From Acinetobacter tibetensis (GTDB lineage: Bacteria; Pseudomonadota; Gammaproteobacteria; Pseudomonadales; Moraxellaceae): a stretch of DNA of 64,000 nucleotides. The stretch lies in the NCBI RefSeq assembly GCF_023824315.1, contig NZ_CP098732.1, positions 3,224,001 through 3,288,000 on the forward strand, read 5' to 3'. The stretch's first letter is position 1; each line of letters starts with the position of its first letter. A program made the translations under genes and the position numbers. The notes under the pieces were generated by a model. That model had not been told where the DNA came from. It saw nothing but the letters and a program-made list of their open reading frames with translations, and did not search any database. Of the stretch, positions 17,428 through 32,996 are shown piece by piece.

Positions 17428-17827
17428 GTTTTTACTCCAATTCACATCCAAAAAAGATGCAAATACGGGACTGACATAAAATATTCACTTATTTCATATC
17501 TATCCAAAATTAAGCTACATATTATTTTTCAATAACATTAATTTTATTATTTAATCGCATCTTTAAAATAAAAACAGCGATCAAATAATTACGACACAGA
17601 TTGCAAAATCTATACCAAATTTATTAATTTAGTATTAAAAAACAGCAGCTTAATAAAAACATGACGCAAGTTTATCCACTGATTAGAAGCGAACCCATAA
17701 TCACTGGATGTAAATATTGCATTAATATTTTTCACAATATCCATATATTCAATTCCATTGAAAATTAATTTAACGATTTAAGTTCGATAAACCACCATCA
17801 TCATATTTAATAAATCGAGACGAATAA
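17428..17827. other. 400-base AT-rich gap upstream of the permease gene
   Basis: No gene is visible on either strand. It should hold the permease promoter at its left side and the 3' end of the ast transcript at its right side. No clear intrinsic terminator follows astE. Confidence 0.5.
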
Positions 17828-18802
17828 TCACGCACGAAGCTCAGTTAATATCAAGCCTGCCCTTAAGCCTTTTTTCACTTGGGTATTTGGAAATAAAATC
17901 CAGACCTGTTCTGGTGCAATCACATAAGGTTTGCCCTGTTGTAGGGCAATCACTGCATCCGATTGGAACATCGAGAAATTGGGGGCAGAATCGGCAAGAT
18001 TAAGCTGAAAGTCATCTTCAGTTTTGATAATCGAATCGACGACACGAAAGTTTTTAATTGCTGACTTTTGGCGTGCAGGTAAAAGTTGTTCTGTCACTAC
18101 CGCACGTAGAACTTGATTAATTGCAGCAAATGCTGCCAAATCATTTTGACCAAAAGGTTTGGCATGACCAAGCTCAAGGGTTGAACTCGCTGCCTGAAAT
18201 CTTGAACTGGTATAGTGAGTAAAAGTTCGACCTGCCGTGTTGTGATATACCAAGGCATCCAGTTCCGCAGCACTTAAACATTCCAACATGACCGCATCAT
18301 AGCGATGGGTTTGATAAGGAAATAAAGCAAACGTCGGAAGCAAAGACGGACGGATTGCTGTGTGCAAATCATAGTGATAGCGTTTAACCTGCGTAGGGCA
18401 AGATTGAAAGAAATCTGCCACCAACTGCTCTAGCTCCGCTACACGCTTCGCTTCAAAGGTTTCTGCAAATTGCTGATGTGCACCACAAAACATGCGGTTC
18501 ATATCATTTTCAACATAGCGTTGACCTGAACGAATCGCGACAGGATTGCCCAAGATCAACATTAATTTGACCTTGAGCTGTAACGCACCTGCAAATAAAT
18601 CCTGACTGAGCTGCGCCAATAACTCGATTGGCGCAGTTTCATTGCCATGTACACCCGCGGACAGCACAATGGCTTTTTCATAAGCCTGTTGAGGCGTAAA
18701 AGACAGTACCCCTTCAGCCAACCATTCCCAGCTAAAATTGTCCTGTATGCCTCGGGTTGAAGCAGCTACTTTTTGCTCTAACACACTACTTAAAAAATCC
18801 AT
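17828..18802 (-). CDS. astE: Succinylglutamate desuccinylase
   Basis: A zinc hydrolase that releases succinate and glutamate from N-succinylglutamate, the last step of the AST pathway. At 324 residues it is of normal length. The zinc site GVHGNETAP (His and Glu near residue 50), the later [12 protein letters not shown] histidine, and the catalytic Glu in [15 protein letters not shown] are all present. It is last in the ast operon, 23 bases after astB. Confidence 0.97.
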   Translation of the reverse strand: MDFLSSVLEQKVAASTRGIQDNFSWEWLAEGVLSFTPQQAYEKAIVLSAGVHGNETAPIELLAQLSQDLFAGALQLKVKLMLILGNPVAIRSGQRYVENDMNRMFCGAHQQFAETFEAKRVAELEQLVADFFQSCPTQVKRYHYDLHTAIRPSLLPTFALFPYQTHRYDAVMLECLSAAELDALVYHNTAGRTFTHYTSSRFQAASSTLELGHAKPFGQNDLAAFAAINQVLRAVVTEQLLPARQKSAIKNFRVVDSIIKTEDDFQLNLADSAPNFSMFQSDAVIALQQGKPYVIAPEQVWILFPNTQVKKGLRAGLILTELRA

Positions 18803-18825
18803 CTTCTGCTGTCCTTACTCGTGAA

Positions 18826-20166
18826 TTAACGCTGGAAGTGATATACCGAACCCAAGCCTAAAATTTGCGTTAACTCATCTAACGCAGTACGGCTTTCAAT
18901 CAATAATTGCGGGTCAGCCAAATCTTGCTGTGCCAACTGGTCACGGTAGTATTGATCTACCCACGTGTTTAAACGGGTAAACAAGGCATCATTCATAAAC
19001 AGATTCGGATTAATCGCATTCAGTTCTGCTTCATTCACTGCAACACGCAAACGTAAACATGCAGGACCACCGCCATTACGCATACTTTCACGTAAATCGA
19101 AGACTTTAATGTCATCAATTGGGGTACCCATTTGAATCATGTCGTTCAAGTAGCTCCATACCGCTGGGTTTTGACGCGATTCTTCAGGCACCACAATGCT
19201 CATACCGCCATCGGCACGCGTGAGTAATTGACTATTGAATAAATAGGTATTCACCGCATCTTTCACTGAAACACGCTGATCAGGCACTTCAATGGACACG
19301 AAGTCTTGACCCAAACGCGCCATTTTTTCACGAATTTCAGCCAAAGCTTCCGATTGGTTTAAAAATGCATGTTGATGATGGAACAAGACGTTTTGGTTAC
19401 TCACCGCAATCACGTCGTTGTGGAAGACCCCTTGGTCAATCACATCGGGATGCTGCTGAACAAAAACGGTTTGTTCTGCTTTGAGTTGGTGTAAACGTGC
19501 TACTGCTTCACTCGCCTCACGCGACTGACGCGCAGGATAGTGTTTCGGGCCAATACCACCGCCAAGGAACTGCTGACCATAGACAAACACTTGTACGCTG
19601 GCTTGATCATAAGCACCGCCTAAACGGTTATGGTTCGCGGCACCTTCATCGCCAAACAACGCCACAGGTGGTAAAGCTTCATGATGAGCAAAGTGACGCT
19701 CATCATTAAACATTGCCGCCATAACACGCGATGTCGTTTCATGCTCGATGGAACGGTGGAATTTGTTGTTCAAGTTTGCCGCTGTAAAATGCACACGACC
19801 ATCTGCACTGTCTGCCGACGGTGAAACCGTTGCCGCATTGGCTGTCCACATGCACGACGCAGAACTCAAAGCGGATAATAATGCAGGCGAGGTACGCATC
19901 GCTTGTTCAATCACGCTATGGTCATCCCCGCGGAAGCCCAATTTGCGCAAAGTGGGCACATGTGGGCGTTCTTGCGGTGCAAATACACCTTGCTTTAAGC
20001 CCATGTCGGCCAAAGCTTTCATCTTTAACAGACCTTGCTTGGCAGCCAACTTTGGGTTGGAAAGATTATTTTGGTTTTTGGTCGAGGCCTCGTTTCCAAA
20101 AGACAATCCCGCATAGTGATGCGTTGGACCGACTAAACCATCAAAATTAATTTCATAGCCTGACAT
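18826..20166 (-). CDS. astB: N-succinylarginine dihydrolase
   Basis: Hydrolyses N-succinylarginine to N-succinylornithine, two ammonia and CO2. It is 446 residues with the pentein-fold signature start [18 protein letters not shown] and the C-terminal [12 protein letters not shown] segment containing the nucleophilic Cys. It lies 23 bases after astD in the same operon. Confidence 0.97.
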   Translation of the reverse strand: MSGYEINFDGLVGPTHHYAGLSFGNEASTKNQNNLSNPKLAAKQGLLKMKALADMGLKQGVFAPQERPHVPTLRKLGFRGDDHSVIEQAMRTSPALLSALSSASCMWTANAATVSPSADSADGRVHFTAANLNNKFHRSIEHETTSRVMAAMFNDERHFAHHEALPPVALFGDEGAANHNRLGGAYDQASVQVFVYGQQFLGGGIGPKHYPARQSREASEAVARLHQLKAEQTVFVQQHPDVIDQGVFHNDVIAVSNQNVLFHHQHAFLNQSEALAEIREKMARLGQDFVSIEVPDQRVSVKDAVNTYLFNSQLLTRADGGMSIVVPEESRQNPAVWSYLNDMIQMGTPIDDIKVFDLRESMRNGGGPACLRLRVAVNEAELNAINPNLFMNDALFTRLNTWVDQYYRDQLAQQDLADPQLLIESRTALDELTQILGLGSVYHFQR

Positions 20167-20189
20167 TTCTAAACTCCCTTTTTGTCGAC

Positions 20190-22690
<2,501 letters not shown>

Positions 22691-22703
22691 CAGCGGTGAC
22701 CTA

Positions 22704-25264
<2,561 letters not shown>

Positions 25265-25447
25265 TATTTTATCCTCTGAGAATTTAATTAATTCAATCCA
25301 TTCAAAATAGGAAACACCCCATCTATTGGACACCGCCTCAGCTCGGTGCTGTTCCAACTGGAGTGCTACCCAGTACACATAGTATGAAAAATCAAAACGA
25401 CTCTAAAAAGTTGTAATTTTGATTAAAATGCAATAAATTTTAGCAAA

Positions 25448-25891
25448 ATGATAATTTGGAAAATCAAAGTGAATGATACTGACAGCCAAATTCTAGGTTT
25501 ACTGCGTGACAATGCTCGTATGTCAATTACCGATATTGCCCACAAAGTGCGCGTTTCTCGGAATACTGTGCAGAAACGAATCGAATATTTAGAATCGAGT
25601 GGCATCATTACGGGCTATACCGTCCGCTTAAAACCGGGCAGTGAGAAAAACACCATTCGTGCTTGGATGAATATTATGGTCGAAGGCACCAAAACCAGTG
25701 CCGTCGTGAAAGAATTAAGAATTGATCCTTCGGTACATACCCTGCATACCACCAATGGCAAATGGGATTTATTGGTTGAGCTGAAATCGGACAGTTTAGA
25801 AAGTTTTGATAAAACCCTAGAGCGCATTCGAACCATTTCTGGCATTTATAATACTGAAACCAGCATTTTACTTTCGACATATAAAGCATAA
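25448..25891 (+). CDS. Lrp/AsnC family regulator, likely of the gdhA-ast operon
   Basis: A 147-residue protein. An N-terminal helix-turn-helix (about 8-60: NDTDSQILGLLRDNARMSITDIAHKV, then VSRNTVQKRIEYLE) is followed by a RAM/ligand-binding ferredoxin-like domain. It is divergent from gdhA-astCADBE across a 183-base intergenic region, the classic arrangement for a regulator sensing an amino acid of the pathway; arginine, ornithine or glutamate is plausible. The start is ATG 25448, or possibly GTG 25469, which has GGA about eight bases upstream. Confidence 0.9.
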   Translation: MIIWKIKVNDTDSQILGLLRDNARMSITDIAHKVRVSRNTVQKRIEYLESSGIITGYTVRLKPGSEKNTIRAWMNIMVEGTKTSAVVKELRIDPSVHTLHTTNGKWDLLVELKSDSLESFDKTLERIRTISGIYNTETSILLSTYKA

Positions 25892-26215
25892 GTCATCCCG
25901 TCTTGGTGATTTCAAGTGAGGATCCTAAACACTTAGCAATCAAAACCATCCTGATCAATACCACTTCATTTGATAGAAAGGTGCAGTTCAACCCCGTTTT
26001 CTCGGAAATTTGAGCCGATTTTGACCCCATGAGTTTAACCGATTGTTCATTTTTAAATGGCACAACTCTTTTAAAGTCCCGCGTGGCTGTGTATAACAAT
26101 CGACGTACAGAAAAGTAAAAGCATAGGCAAACTGTCTAAAAAAGCGTTAGACTATGCCACAATCAAAAATGCAAAGACTCTGGTCATTTGCAGACGAATA
26201 GAAAGGTGAAGATTG
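25892..26215. other. 324-base gap with a hairpin leader before ribB
   Basis: No coding frame is convincing. A two-part inverted repeat lies at 26121-26157 (inner arms GTCTAA/TTAGAC, outer GCATA/TATGC with a bulge), about 60 bases ahead of the ribB start. I looked for the FMN riboswitch often found before ribB and did not find its conserved blocks, so the hairpin is of unknown meaning. Confidence 0.4.
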
Positions 26216-27337
26216 ATGCCGCTCAATACCGTTGAAGAGCTCGTAGCAGATATCCGTGCAGGGAAAATGGTCATCCTGATGGATGATGAAGACCGTGAAA
26301 ATGAAGGTGACTTGGTCATTGCGGCGACACACGTCCGCCCAGAAGACATTAACTTCATGATTACACATGCGCGTGGTTTGGTGTGCTTAACTTTAAGCCG
26401 TGAGCGCTGTCAGCAATTGAATTTACCTTTAATGGTCGATACCAACGGTGCGCAACATGCCACCAACTTCACCCTGTCAATTGAAGCAGCCGAAGGGATT
26501 ACCACAGGTATTTCCGCCGCTGAACGTGCACACACCATTCAAACAGCGGTTGCTGCACATGCCAAGCCTAGCGATATTGTGCAACCTGGACATATCTTCC
26601 CGCTGATGGCTCAACCCGGTGGCGTACTGCACCGTGCGGGACATACCGAAGCAGGCTGTGACCTTGCACGGATTGCAGGCTTAGAACCCGCTTCAGTGAT
26701 TTGTGAAATCATTAAAGAAGACGGCACTATGGCCCGTCGCCCAGATTTAGAAATTTTCGCTGAAAAGCATGGTCTTAAAATGGGGACCATTGCTGACCTG
26801 ATCCATTACCGCATGACCAATGAACAAACGGTCGAGCGTTTAGGTCAAGAAACCATCGACACTGAATATGGTACATTTGAACTGTTCCGTTATCGTGAAA
26901 TCGGGAATCCAGATATTCATTTGGCTTTGGTTAAAGGTGAGCCAAAAGATGGCATCACTACAGTTCGTGTACATGGTTTTAATCCGACCCGTGACTTGCT
27001 TAAACTCAATAAGCAAGATGGCGAACCTGCTTGGAACCTAGACCGTGCATTAAAAGAAATTGCACAAAGTGATCGTGGTGTACTGGTGTGGATTGGTCAA
27101 CGTCACCTACAAGACCTAGGTCCTGCATTAGACAGTTTAACAGCACCGAAGAAAACCAAATCCAGTGCAGCATTGTCTCAGCAATACCAAACCATTGGGG
27201 TGGGTGCACAAATTTTACGTGATTTAGGCGTTGAAAAAATGAAGCTGCTCAGTTCGCCGCTACGTTTCAATGCATTATCAGGTTTTAATCTTGAAGTGGT
27301 AGAATATGTCACTGCTCAACAAACATTAACGAAATAA
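26216..27337 (+). CDS. ribB: 3,4-dihydroxy-2-butanone 4-phosphate synthase with degenerate GTP cyclohydrolase II domain
   Basis: Makes the four-carbon riboflavin precursor from ribulose 5-phosphate. The N-terminal RibB domain (about 1-205) is intact: [16 protein letters not shown], the [13 protein letters not shown] segment and the catalytic residues. The C-terminal part (about 206-373) follows the RibA fold but lacks the three zinc cysteines and the GTP-binding QEGRGIGL motif; the corresponding regions read [15 protein letters not shown] and [15 protein letters not shown] cyclohydrolase activity is therefore not expected. The start is ATG 26216 with AGGTGAAG upstream. It is first in ribB-ribH-nusB-thiL-pgpA. 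Confidence 0.93.
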   Translation: MPLNTVEELVADIRAGKMVILMDDEDRENEGDLVIAATHVRPEDINFMITHARGLVCLTLSRERCQQLNLPLMVDTNGAQHATNFTLSIEAAEGITTGISAAERAHTIQTAVAAHAKPSDIVQPGHIFPLMAQPGGVLHRAGHTEAGCDLARIAGLEPASVICEIIKEDGTMARRPDLEIFAEKHGLKMGTIADLIHYRMTNEQTVERLGQETIDTEYGTFELFRYREIGNPDIHLALVKGEPKDGITTVRVHGFNPTRDLLKLNKQDGEPAWNLDRALKEIAQSDRGVLVWIGQRHLQDLGPALDSLTAPKKTKSSAALSQQYQTIGVGAQILRDLGVEKMKLLSSPLRFNALSGFNLEVVEYVTAQQTLTK

Positions 27338-27348
27338 TCGAGGTTGCT

Positions 27349-27819
27349 ATGGCGATTCGCCGAATTGAAGGTTTATTACATCTCGCGAGCGAAGGCCGTT
27401 ACGCGATTTTAGTGGGTCGTTTCAATAGCTTTGTGGTTGAACACTTACTAGAAGGTGCAATTGATACATTGAAACGTCATGGTGTATCAGAGGATAATAT
27501 CACTGTTGTTCATGCACCAGGTGCATGGGAACTGCCAGTGGTTGCAAAAAAACTGGCAGCTTCTGATCGCTTTGATGCCATCATCGCACTAGGTGCAGTG
27601 ATTCGTGGCAGCACGCCACACTTTGACTTTGTCGCAGGTGAATGTGCCAAAGGCTTAGGCGTTGTAGGCTTAGACACTGGCTTACCAGTGATTAATGGTG
27701 TATTGACTACGGACAGCATTGAACAAGCGATTGAACGCTCTGGAACAAAAGCAGGTAATAAAGGTAGTGAAGCTGCCCTTACTGCAATTGAAATGGTTAA
27801 CTTGTTAAAGGCTATTTAA
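27349..27819 (+). CDS. ribH: 6,7-dimethyl-8-ribityllumazine synthase
   Basis: Condenses the RibB product with 5-amino-6-ribitylaminouracil to lumazine. At 156 residues it has the family motifs [24 protein letters not shown] and [16 protein letters not shown]. It lies 11 bases after ribB and 3 bases before nusB, so all are in one operon. Confidence 0.97.
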   Translation: MAIRRIEGLLHLASEGRYAILVGRFNSFVVEHLLEGAIDTLKRHGVSEDNITVVHAPGAWELPVVAKKLAASDRFDAIIALGAVIRGSTPHFDFVAGECAKGLGVVGLDTGLPVINGVLTTDSIEQAIERSGTKAGNKGSEAALTAIEMVNLLKAI

Positions 27820-27822
27820 AGC

Positions 27823-28272
27823 ATGTCGCAAACACTTCAAGCCGCTTATGCTGCAAAACGTAAAGCACGTCGTTTTGCTGTACAAGGCATTTATGAATGG
27901 CAAATGAGCCGCAACCCAGTGCATGAAATTGAAGCACGTACGCGTGTTGAAAATGCCATGCATAAAGTGGACCTAAGCTATTATCATGAATTGCTGACTC
28001 AAGTGGTTGCCAATCATGACGCTTTGGATGCGCTTCTTATTCCTGTGCTAGATCGCCAAATCGAAGCACTAGACGGTGTTGAACTTGCAACACTACGTTT
28101 AGGTGCTTACGAATTGAAAGAACATCTTGAAATCCCGTATCGCGTGGTTTTAGATGAAGCGATTGAGCTTGCGAAACACTTTGGTGGCGCAGACAGTCAT
28201 AAATACATCAATGGTGTATTGGACCGTTTAGCCAACAGCCTTCGTGCAGCAGAAAAGCAACAAGCACAATAA
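27823..28272 (+). CDS. nusB: Transcription antitermination factor NusB
   Basis: A 149-residue all-helical RNA-binding protein that joins NusE on boxA during rRNA transcription. Recognisable segments are [17 protein letters not shown] and the C-terminal [28 protein letters not shown]. It is in the usual gammaproteobacterial context after ribH. Confidence 0.96.
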   Translation: MSQTLQAAYAAKRKARRFAVQGIYEWQMSRNPVHEIEARTRVENAMHKVDLSYYHELLTQVVANHDALDALLIPVLDRQIEALDGVELATLRLGAYELKEHLEIPYRVVLDEAIELAKHFGGADSHKYINGVLDRLANSLRAAEKQQAQ

Positions 28273-28289
28273 GACGTGTAGTAAGTAGT

Positions 28290-29207
28290 ATGGCTGAGTT
28301 TTCAATTATTGAGACCTATTTTAATCGAGCGCATAACTATTCGGTTGATTTAGGCGTCGGCGATGACTCAGCCCTACTTACCCCTCCTCCGCAGCAACAA
28401 TTGGTGATCTGCACAGACACCTTAATTGCAGGACGACATTTTCCTCTCGATACTCCCGCTCATGCGATTGGCTGGAAATCGGTTGCCGTGAATCTTTCTG
28501 ATATCGCTGCAATGGGTGCCAAACCGCACAGCATCTTATTGGCATTGAGCCTACCCCAAATTGATCATGACTGGCTAAAAGACTTTAGTCAGGGACTCTA
28601 TGATTGCTGCGATCAATTTGGCGTAAGCTTAATTGGTGGTGATACCACCCAAAGTCCGCATCTCACCATTTCGGTCACTGCCCTCGGTTGGGTCGACACA
28701 GGACAAGCGGTAAAACGCTCAGGTGCTCAAGTGGGTGACTACGTTTGCGTCAGTGGTCAGGTCGGTGATGCAGCCTATGGACTTCAACATCCAAATCACG
28801 CCTTAAAGCAACGTTTAGATTACCCGACCCCACGCTGCCAGCTTGGACAGCAGCTCAAAGGCGTGGCCTCTGCCATGATAGATGTCTCGGATGGACTGGC
28901 ACAGGATCTTGGACATATTCTCAAAGCATCGCAGGTCGGTGCTCGACTACAATTGGAACAGCTTCCTATCGATGTCAGTCTGCAACATTTAACACAAGTA
29001 CAACAATGGCAATACGCACTGGCAGGTGGCGATGACTACGAGTTATGCTTTACAATCAGTCCGCAAAATTACCAACGGCTTTTACAACAACAATTAGATG
29101 TAAAAATTACGGTAATTGGAACCATTACAACATCAACAGGGCTTACATTTGAAAAAGATGGCAAAGATCATCCGTTTCAATTTCAAGGGTATCAACACTT
29201 TGCATAA
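28290..29207 (+). CDS. thiL: Thiamine-monophosphate kinase
   Basis: Phosphorylates thiamine monophosphate to thiamine pyrophosphate. It is 305 residues with the PurM-like layout: GVGDDSALLTPP near the start, SVAVNLSDIAAMGAKP, GGDTTQSPHLTISVTALG and MIDVSDGLAQDLGH. It lies 17 bases after nusB and overlaps the likely start of pgpA. Confidence 0.96.
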   Translation: MAEFSIIETYFNRAHNYSVDLGVGDDSALLTPPPQQQLVICTDTLIAGRHFPLDTPAHAIGWKSVAVNLSDIAAMGAKPHSILLALSLPQIDHDWLKDFSQGLYDCCDQFGVSLIGGDTTQSPHLTISVTALGWVDTGQAVKRSGAQVGDYVCVSGQVGDAAYGLQHPNHALKQRLDYPTPRCQLGQQLKGVASAMIDVSDGLAQDLGHILKASQVGARLQLEQLPIDVSLQHLTQVQQWQYALAGGDDYELCFTISPQNYQRLLQQQLDVKITVIGTITTSTGLTFEKDGKDHPFQFQGYQHFA

Positions 29208-29706
29208 ACCTCCAATTCAGTTTAACCATATGTCTTGGTCGAACCGCTGTATTGTCTTTTGTGGTGTCGGTTTTGGCTCTGGTTTATTACCCAAAGCACC
29301 AGGCACATTTGGTTCGGCTTTTGCCCTGCTTTTTATTCCATTGTGGTTGAATTTAGGCTTTCTCAACTCCATATACGCCATCATCTTCATGTCGCTGATC
29401 GGCATCTATATTTGCGGTCAAACTGCCAAAATAATGGGTGTGCATGATGATGGACGCATTGTCTGGGATGAATTTGCAGGTCAATCCATTACCTTATTGC
29501 CGCTGATCTATTTCGGACAAATGAGTGTCTTCTCTGCATTGATCGGTTTCTTGCTGTTTCGCCTGTTTGATGTGTGGAAGCCATGGCCGATTCGCGTCAT
29601 TGACCGCCAAGTCCACGGCGGATTTGGCATTATGCTCGATGACATTATTGCGGGGCTTTGGGCAGCGCTCTGTATTTTTATATACCTCAATATTTCTCTG
29701 GCTTAA
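29200..29706 (+). CDS. pgpA: Phosphatidylglycerophosphatase A
   Basis: Dephosphorylates phosphatidylglycerol phosphate at the inner membrane. It has several hydrophobic helices with the PgpA signatures GFGSGLLPKAPGTFGS, DDGRIVWDEFAGQ and LFDVWKPWPIRVID. The start is uncertain: TTG 29200 has AAGGG ten bases upstream and gives 168 residues, near the E. coli length, while the ATG at 29230 gives 158 residues but has no ribosome site. With the TTG start it overlaps the thiL stop, suggesting coupling. Confidence 0.92.
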   Translation: MHKPPIQFNHMSWSNRCIVFCGVGFGSGLLPKAPGTFGSAFALLFIPLWLNLGFLNSIYAIIFMSLIGIYICGQTAKIMGVHDDGRIVWDEFAGQSITLLPLIYFGQMSVFSALIGFLLFRLFDVWKPWPIRVIDRQVHGGFGIMLDDIIAGLWAALCIFIYLNISLA

Positions 29707-29727
29707 AGTCAGCTTGTAAGGTGTGTT

Positions 29728-31092
29728 ATGACAACTTCTGTGATTATTCTTGCTGCAGGTAAAGGAACCCGAATGCGTTCCCAACTCCCCAAAGTGTTAC
29801 AACCTTTAGCAGGACGCCCCTTACTTGGACATGTGATTGAAACGGCAAAGCAACTCAATGCCGAGCACATCATCACCATCTATGGGCATGGGGGTGAACA
29901 AGTACAACAACACTTTAACCATGAACATATACAATGGGTAGAACAAGCGGAACAACTGGGTACGGGTCATGCCGTCCAAATGACCTTACCTGTACTGCCA
30001 CAAGACGGCATTTCTCTGATTCTGTCTGGTGATGTCCCGTGTATCACACCCACAACATTACAAAAACTGCTCGATGCCTCACGTGAAACAGGGATTGGTC
30101 TGGTCACCTTAACGCTTGACGATGCCACAGGCTATGGACGCATTGTGCGTAAAGATGGCCAAATTCAAGCCATTGTTGAACACAAAGATGCCAACCAACA
30201 ACAACACCAGATTCGTGAAATCAATACAGGCATCTATTGCGTAAGTAATGCCAAGTTGCATCAATGGCTACCACAGCTCACCAATAACAATGCGCAGGGT
30301 GAATACTACCTCACTGATATTGTCGCGATGGCACTGGCCGATGGTCTTGAAGTTACTTCCGTTGAGCCTGAAATGGCATTTGAAGTGGAAGGCGTGAATG
30401 ACCGCATTCAACTTGCGGCATTAGAACGTCAATTTCAAAACTTCCAAGCCAGAAAATTAATGCAGCAAGGCGTGCATTTGATTGACCCGAGTCGTTTTGA
30501 TTTACGCGGCAAGCTTAAAGTTGGTCAAGATGTACGGATCGATATTAACGTGATCATTGAAGGTGATTGTGAATTTGGTGATTCTGTTGAAATTGGCGCA
30601 GGTTGTGTAATTAAAAACACCAAAATTGCCGCAGGCACCAAGGTACAGCCATATAGCATTTTCGATCAAGCCATTGTTGGTGAAGATACCCAGATTGGAC
30701 CTTTTGCGCGTTTACGTCCAGGTGCGAAACTCGCCAATGAAGTCCATATTGGTAATTTTGTTGAAGTGAAAAACTCAAGTATTGGTCTGGGTTCTAAAGC
30801 CAATCATTTTACTTATTTAGGCGATGCCGAAATTGGTGAAAATTCAAATATTGGCGCAGGAACCATTACCTGTAATTATGACGGTGCCAACAAATTCAAA
30901 ACCATTATTGGTGACGCTGCCTTTATTGGCTCGAACAGTTCACTGGTCGCCCCTGTACGCATTGGTCATGGTGCCACTGTCGGCGCTGGTTCGGTGATTA
31001 CTCGTGATGTTGAAGATCACAACTTAGCCTTTGAACGTTCAAAGCAGATAGTCAAAGAAAACTATCAACGTCCACAAAAATTGAAGAAATAA
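29728..31092 (+). CDS. glmU: Bifunctional GlcNAc-1-P uridylyltransferase / GlcN-1-P acetyltransferase
   Basis: Makes UDP-GlcNAc in two steps. The N-terminal pyrophosphorylase domain (about 1-228) opens with [18 protein letters not shown]. The C-terminal left-handed beta-helix (about 250-454) shows hexapeptide repeats and the acetyltransferase active-site region [10 protein letters not shown] and [11 protein letters not shown]. It is 454 residues and complete. UDP-GlcNAc feeds peptidoglycan, LPS and the capsule genes further right. glmS starts 12 bases later. Confidence 0.98.
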   Translation: MTTSVIILAAGKGTRMRSQLPKVLQPLAGRPLLGHVIETAKQLNAEHIITIYGHGGEQVQQHFNHEHIQWVEQAEQLGTGHAVQMTLPVLPQDGISLILSGDVPCITPTTLQKLLDASRETGIGLVTLTLDDATGYGRIVRKDGQIQAIVEHKDANQQQHQIREINTGIYCVSNAKLHQWLPQLTNNNAQGEYYLTDIVAMALADGLEVTSVEPEMAFEVEGVNDRIQLAALERQFQNFQARKLMQQGVHLIDPSRFDLRGKLKVGQDVRIDINVIIEGDCEFGDSVEIGAGCVIKNTKIAAGTKVQPYSIFDQAIVGEDTQIGPFARLRPGAKLANEVHIGNFVEVKNSSIGLGSKANHFTYLGDAEIGENSNIGAGTITCNYDGANKFKTIIGDAAFIGSNSSLVAPVRIGHGATVGAGSVITRDVEDHNLAFERSKQIVKENYQRPQKLKK

Positions 31093-31104
31093 GAGGATAT
31101 TCCT

Positions 31105-32943
31105 ATGTGTGGTATTGTCGGTGGCGTTGCAGAACGTAGTATTACCAATATTTTAATTGAAGGTTTAAAGCGACTGGAATATCGTGGTTATGATTCGGCA
31201 GGCTTAGCGCTGGTAAATCATGATGCGATTTTACGTGAACGTCGCGTCGGTAAAGTTGCCAACCTTGAACAAGCTGTAAATGAATCATTAGTCTCAGGTT
31301 CACTTGGAATTGCGCATACCCGTTGGGCAACCCATGGGAAACCGACTGAAAATAATGCCCATCCGCATGTCTCAGGTCAGGTCGCTATCGTACATAACGG
31401 TATTATCGAAAACTATCAAGAATTGAAAGATGATCTTGAAGCTTTGGGTTATATCTTTACTTCGCAAACCGATACCGAAGTCGTAGCGCATCTGGTACAT
31501 GATGCTTTGAAATCGACCTCTAGCCTGTTAGAAGCCGTACAAAGTGTGGTTCCTCAGCTTAAAGGTGCCTATGCACTGGGAATTATTCACACAGATTATC
31601 CTGATGAACTGATTACGGTACGTGAAGGCTCACCACTGGTGATTGGTGTGGGTATTGGTGAAAACTTCATTAGCTCGGATCAGTTGGCTTTATTGCCAAT
31701 TACCAACCGTTTTATTTACCTTGAAGAAGGTGATATTGCCCGCTTAACACGCGACAAAATTGAAGTATTTGTGAATGGGCAATTGGTACAACGTCCTGTC
31801 AAAGAACTGGATGCAACGGTCAGCAATGCCTCGAAAGGTGAATTCAAGCATTACATGCTGAAAGAAATCTACGAACAGCCTGAAGCATTGCAACAAACTA
31901 TTTCTCAAGCCTTAGATGGCAATGCCTTACGTGCAGACTTCTTACAACATGCTGAAGCGGATTTTGCGAACATCCAACAAGTGCAAATCCTGGCTTGTGG
32001 GACCAGTTACCATGCCGGCATGATTGCCAAATACTGGTTTGAACAGCTCATTGATGTGCCTTGTCAGGTTGAAATTGCCAGTGAGTTCCGTTATCGCACC
32101 CCTGTGATTGTGAATAACACACTTTACTTGTGTATTTCGCAATCGGGTGAAACCGCAGATACTTTAGCTGCATTACGCGATACCCAAAAACGTGCCGCAA
32201 CAAAGAACATTAATATTGTCACCATGGCGATTTGTAATGTGGCCACTTCATCAATGATCCGTGAGACCAGCCACAGCTTATTGACCTTGGCAGGCCCTGA
32301 AATTGGAGTTGCTTCGACCAAAGCCTTCACCACGCAATTGGCCGCATTGATGTTACTGATTTTAAAAATTGGTCAAATCAAGCAAACCATTTCAGAACAT
32401 CAAATTCAAAGCATCGCAGCAGAATTATGGCACTTGCCTAAGGTTGTTCTGGATACCCTGCAAAATAACGTGGCTATTTTGCGACTTTCAGAATTGTTTG
32501 TAGAAAAACAACACTGCTTATTCCTTGGTCGTGGCACTCACTTCCCGATTGCCTTAGAAGGCGCGCTCAAACTGAAAGAAATTTCTTATATTCACGCTGA
32601 AGGTTATGCTGCTGGCGAACTTAAGCATGGCCCATTGGCTTTGGTTGACAATGACATGCCTGTGGTTATTCTTGCGCCACAAGATGACATGTTGGATAAA
32701 TTAAAATCCAATATGGAAGAAGTTCAGGCACGTGGAGGTGAGCTGTTTGTCTTTGCGGATGAGCACAGCGGTATTCACAGTAAAGAACGCCAACACGTAG
32801 TGAGTGTGCCGAGTATCAGTGCAACCTTAGCGCCAATCGTGTATAGCGTACCGGTGCAGCTACTGTCTTATCATGTTGCAGTATTACGTGGTACCGATGT
32901 AGACCAACCTCGAAACTTAGCCAAAAGTGTGACTGTAGAATAA
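31105..32943 (+). CDS. glmS: Glucosamine-6-phosphate synthase
   Basis: Converts fructose-6-phosphate and glutamine to glucosamine-6-phosphate. The N-terminal Ntn amidotransferase domain begins with the nucleophile MCGIVGG, and two SIS isomerase domains follow (CGTSYHAG, SQSGETADTLAAL, and the C-terminal PRNLAKSVTVE). It is 612 residues, as usual. It is co-transcribed with glmU and ends at a strong terminator. No glmS ribozyme-like leader is present. Confidence 0.98.
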   Translation: MCGIVGGVAERSITNILIEGLKRLEYRGYDSAGLALVNHDAILRERRVGKVANLEQAVNESLVSGSLGIAHTRWATHGKPTENNAHPHVSGQVAIVHNGIIENYQELKDDLEALGYIFTSQTDTEVVAHLVHDALKSTSSLLEAVQSVVPQLKGAYALGIIHTDYPDELITVREGSPLVIGVGIGENFISSDQLALLPITNRFIYLEEGDIARLTRDKIEVFVNGQLVQRPVKELDATVSNASKGEFKHYMLKEIYEQPEALQQTISQALDGNALRADFLQHAEADFANIQQVQILACGTSYHAGMIAKYWFEQLIDVPCQVEIASEFRYRTPVIVNNTLYLCISQSGETADTLAALRDTQKRAATKNINIVTMAICNVATSSMIRETSHSLLTLAGPEIGVASTKAFTTQLAALMLLILKIGQIKQTISEHQIQSIAAELWHLPKVVLDTLQNNVAILRLSELFVEKQHCLFLGRGTHFPIALEGALKLKEISYIHAEGYAAGELKHGPLALVDNDMPVVILAPQDDMLDKLKSNMEEVQARGGELFVFADEHSGIHSKERQHVVSVPSISATLAPIVYSVPVQLLSYHVAVLRGTDVDQPRNLAKSVTVE

Positions 32944-32947
32944 AACC

Positions 32948-32973
32948 AAAGGCTCGAATATCGGGCCTTTTTT
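32948..32973 (+). terminator. Terminator after glmS
   Basis: Ten-base stem with one G-T pair (32948-32957 with 32961-32970), three-base loop, and a T run to 32973. Confidence 0.88.
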
Positions 32974-32996
32974 ATACAATGATCAAGAGTTAAAAA

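Noticed and set aside
25892..26215. Possible FMN riboswitch ahead of ribB
   Set aside because: The conserved RFN blocks (such as the GGGGTGAA-like core and its partners) are not present; only a generic hairpin is seen.
31093..31104. glmS ribozyme
   Set aside because: Only 12 bases separate glmU and glmS, leaving no room for one.
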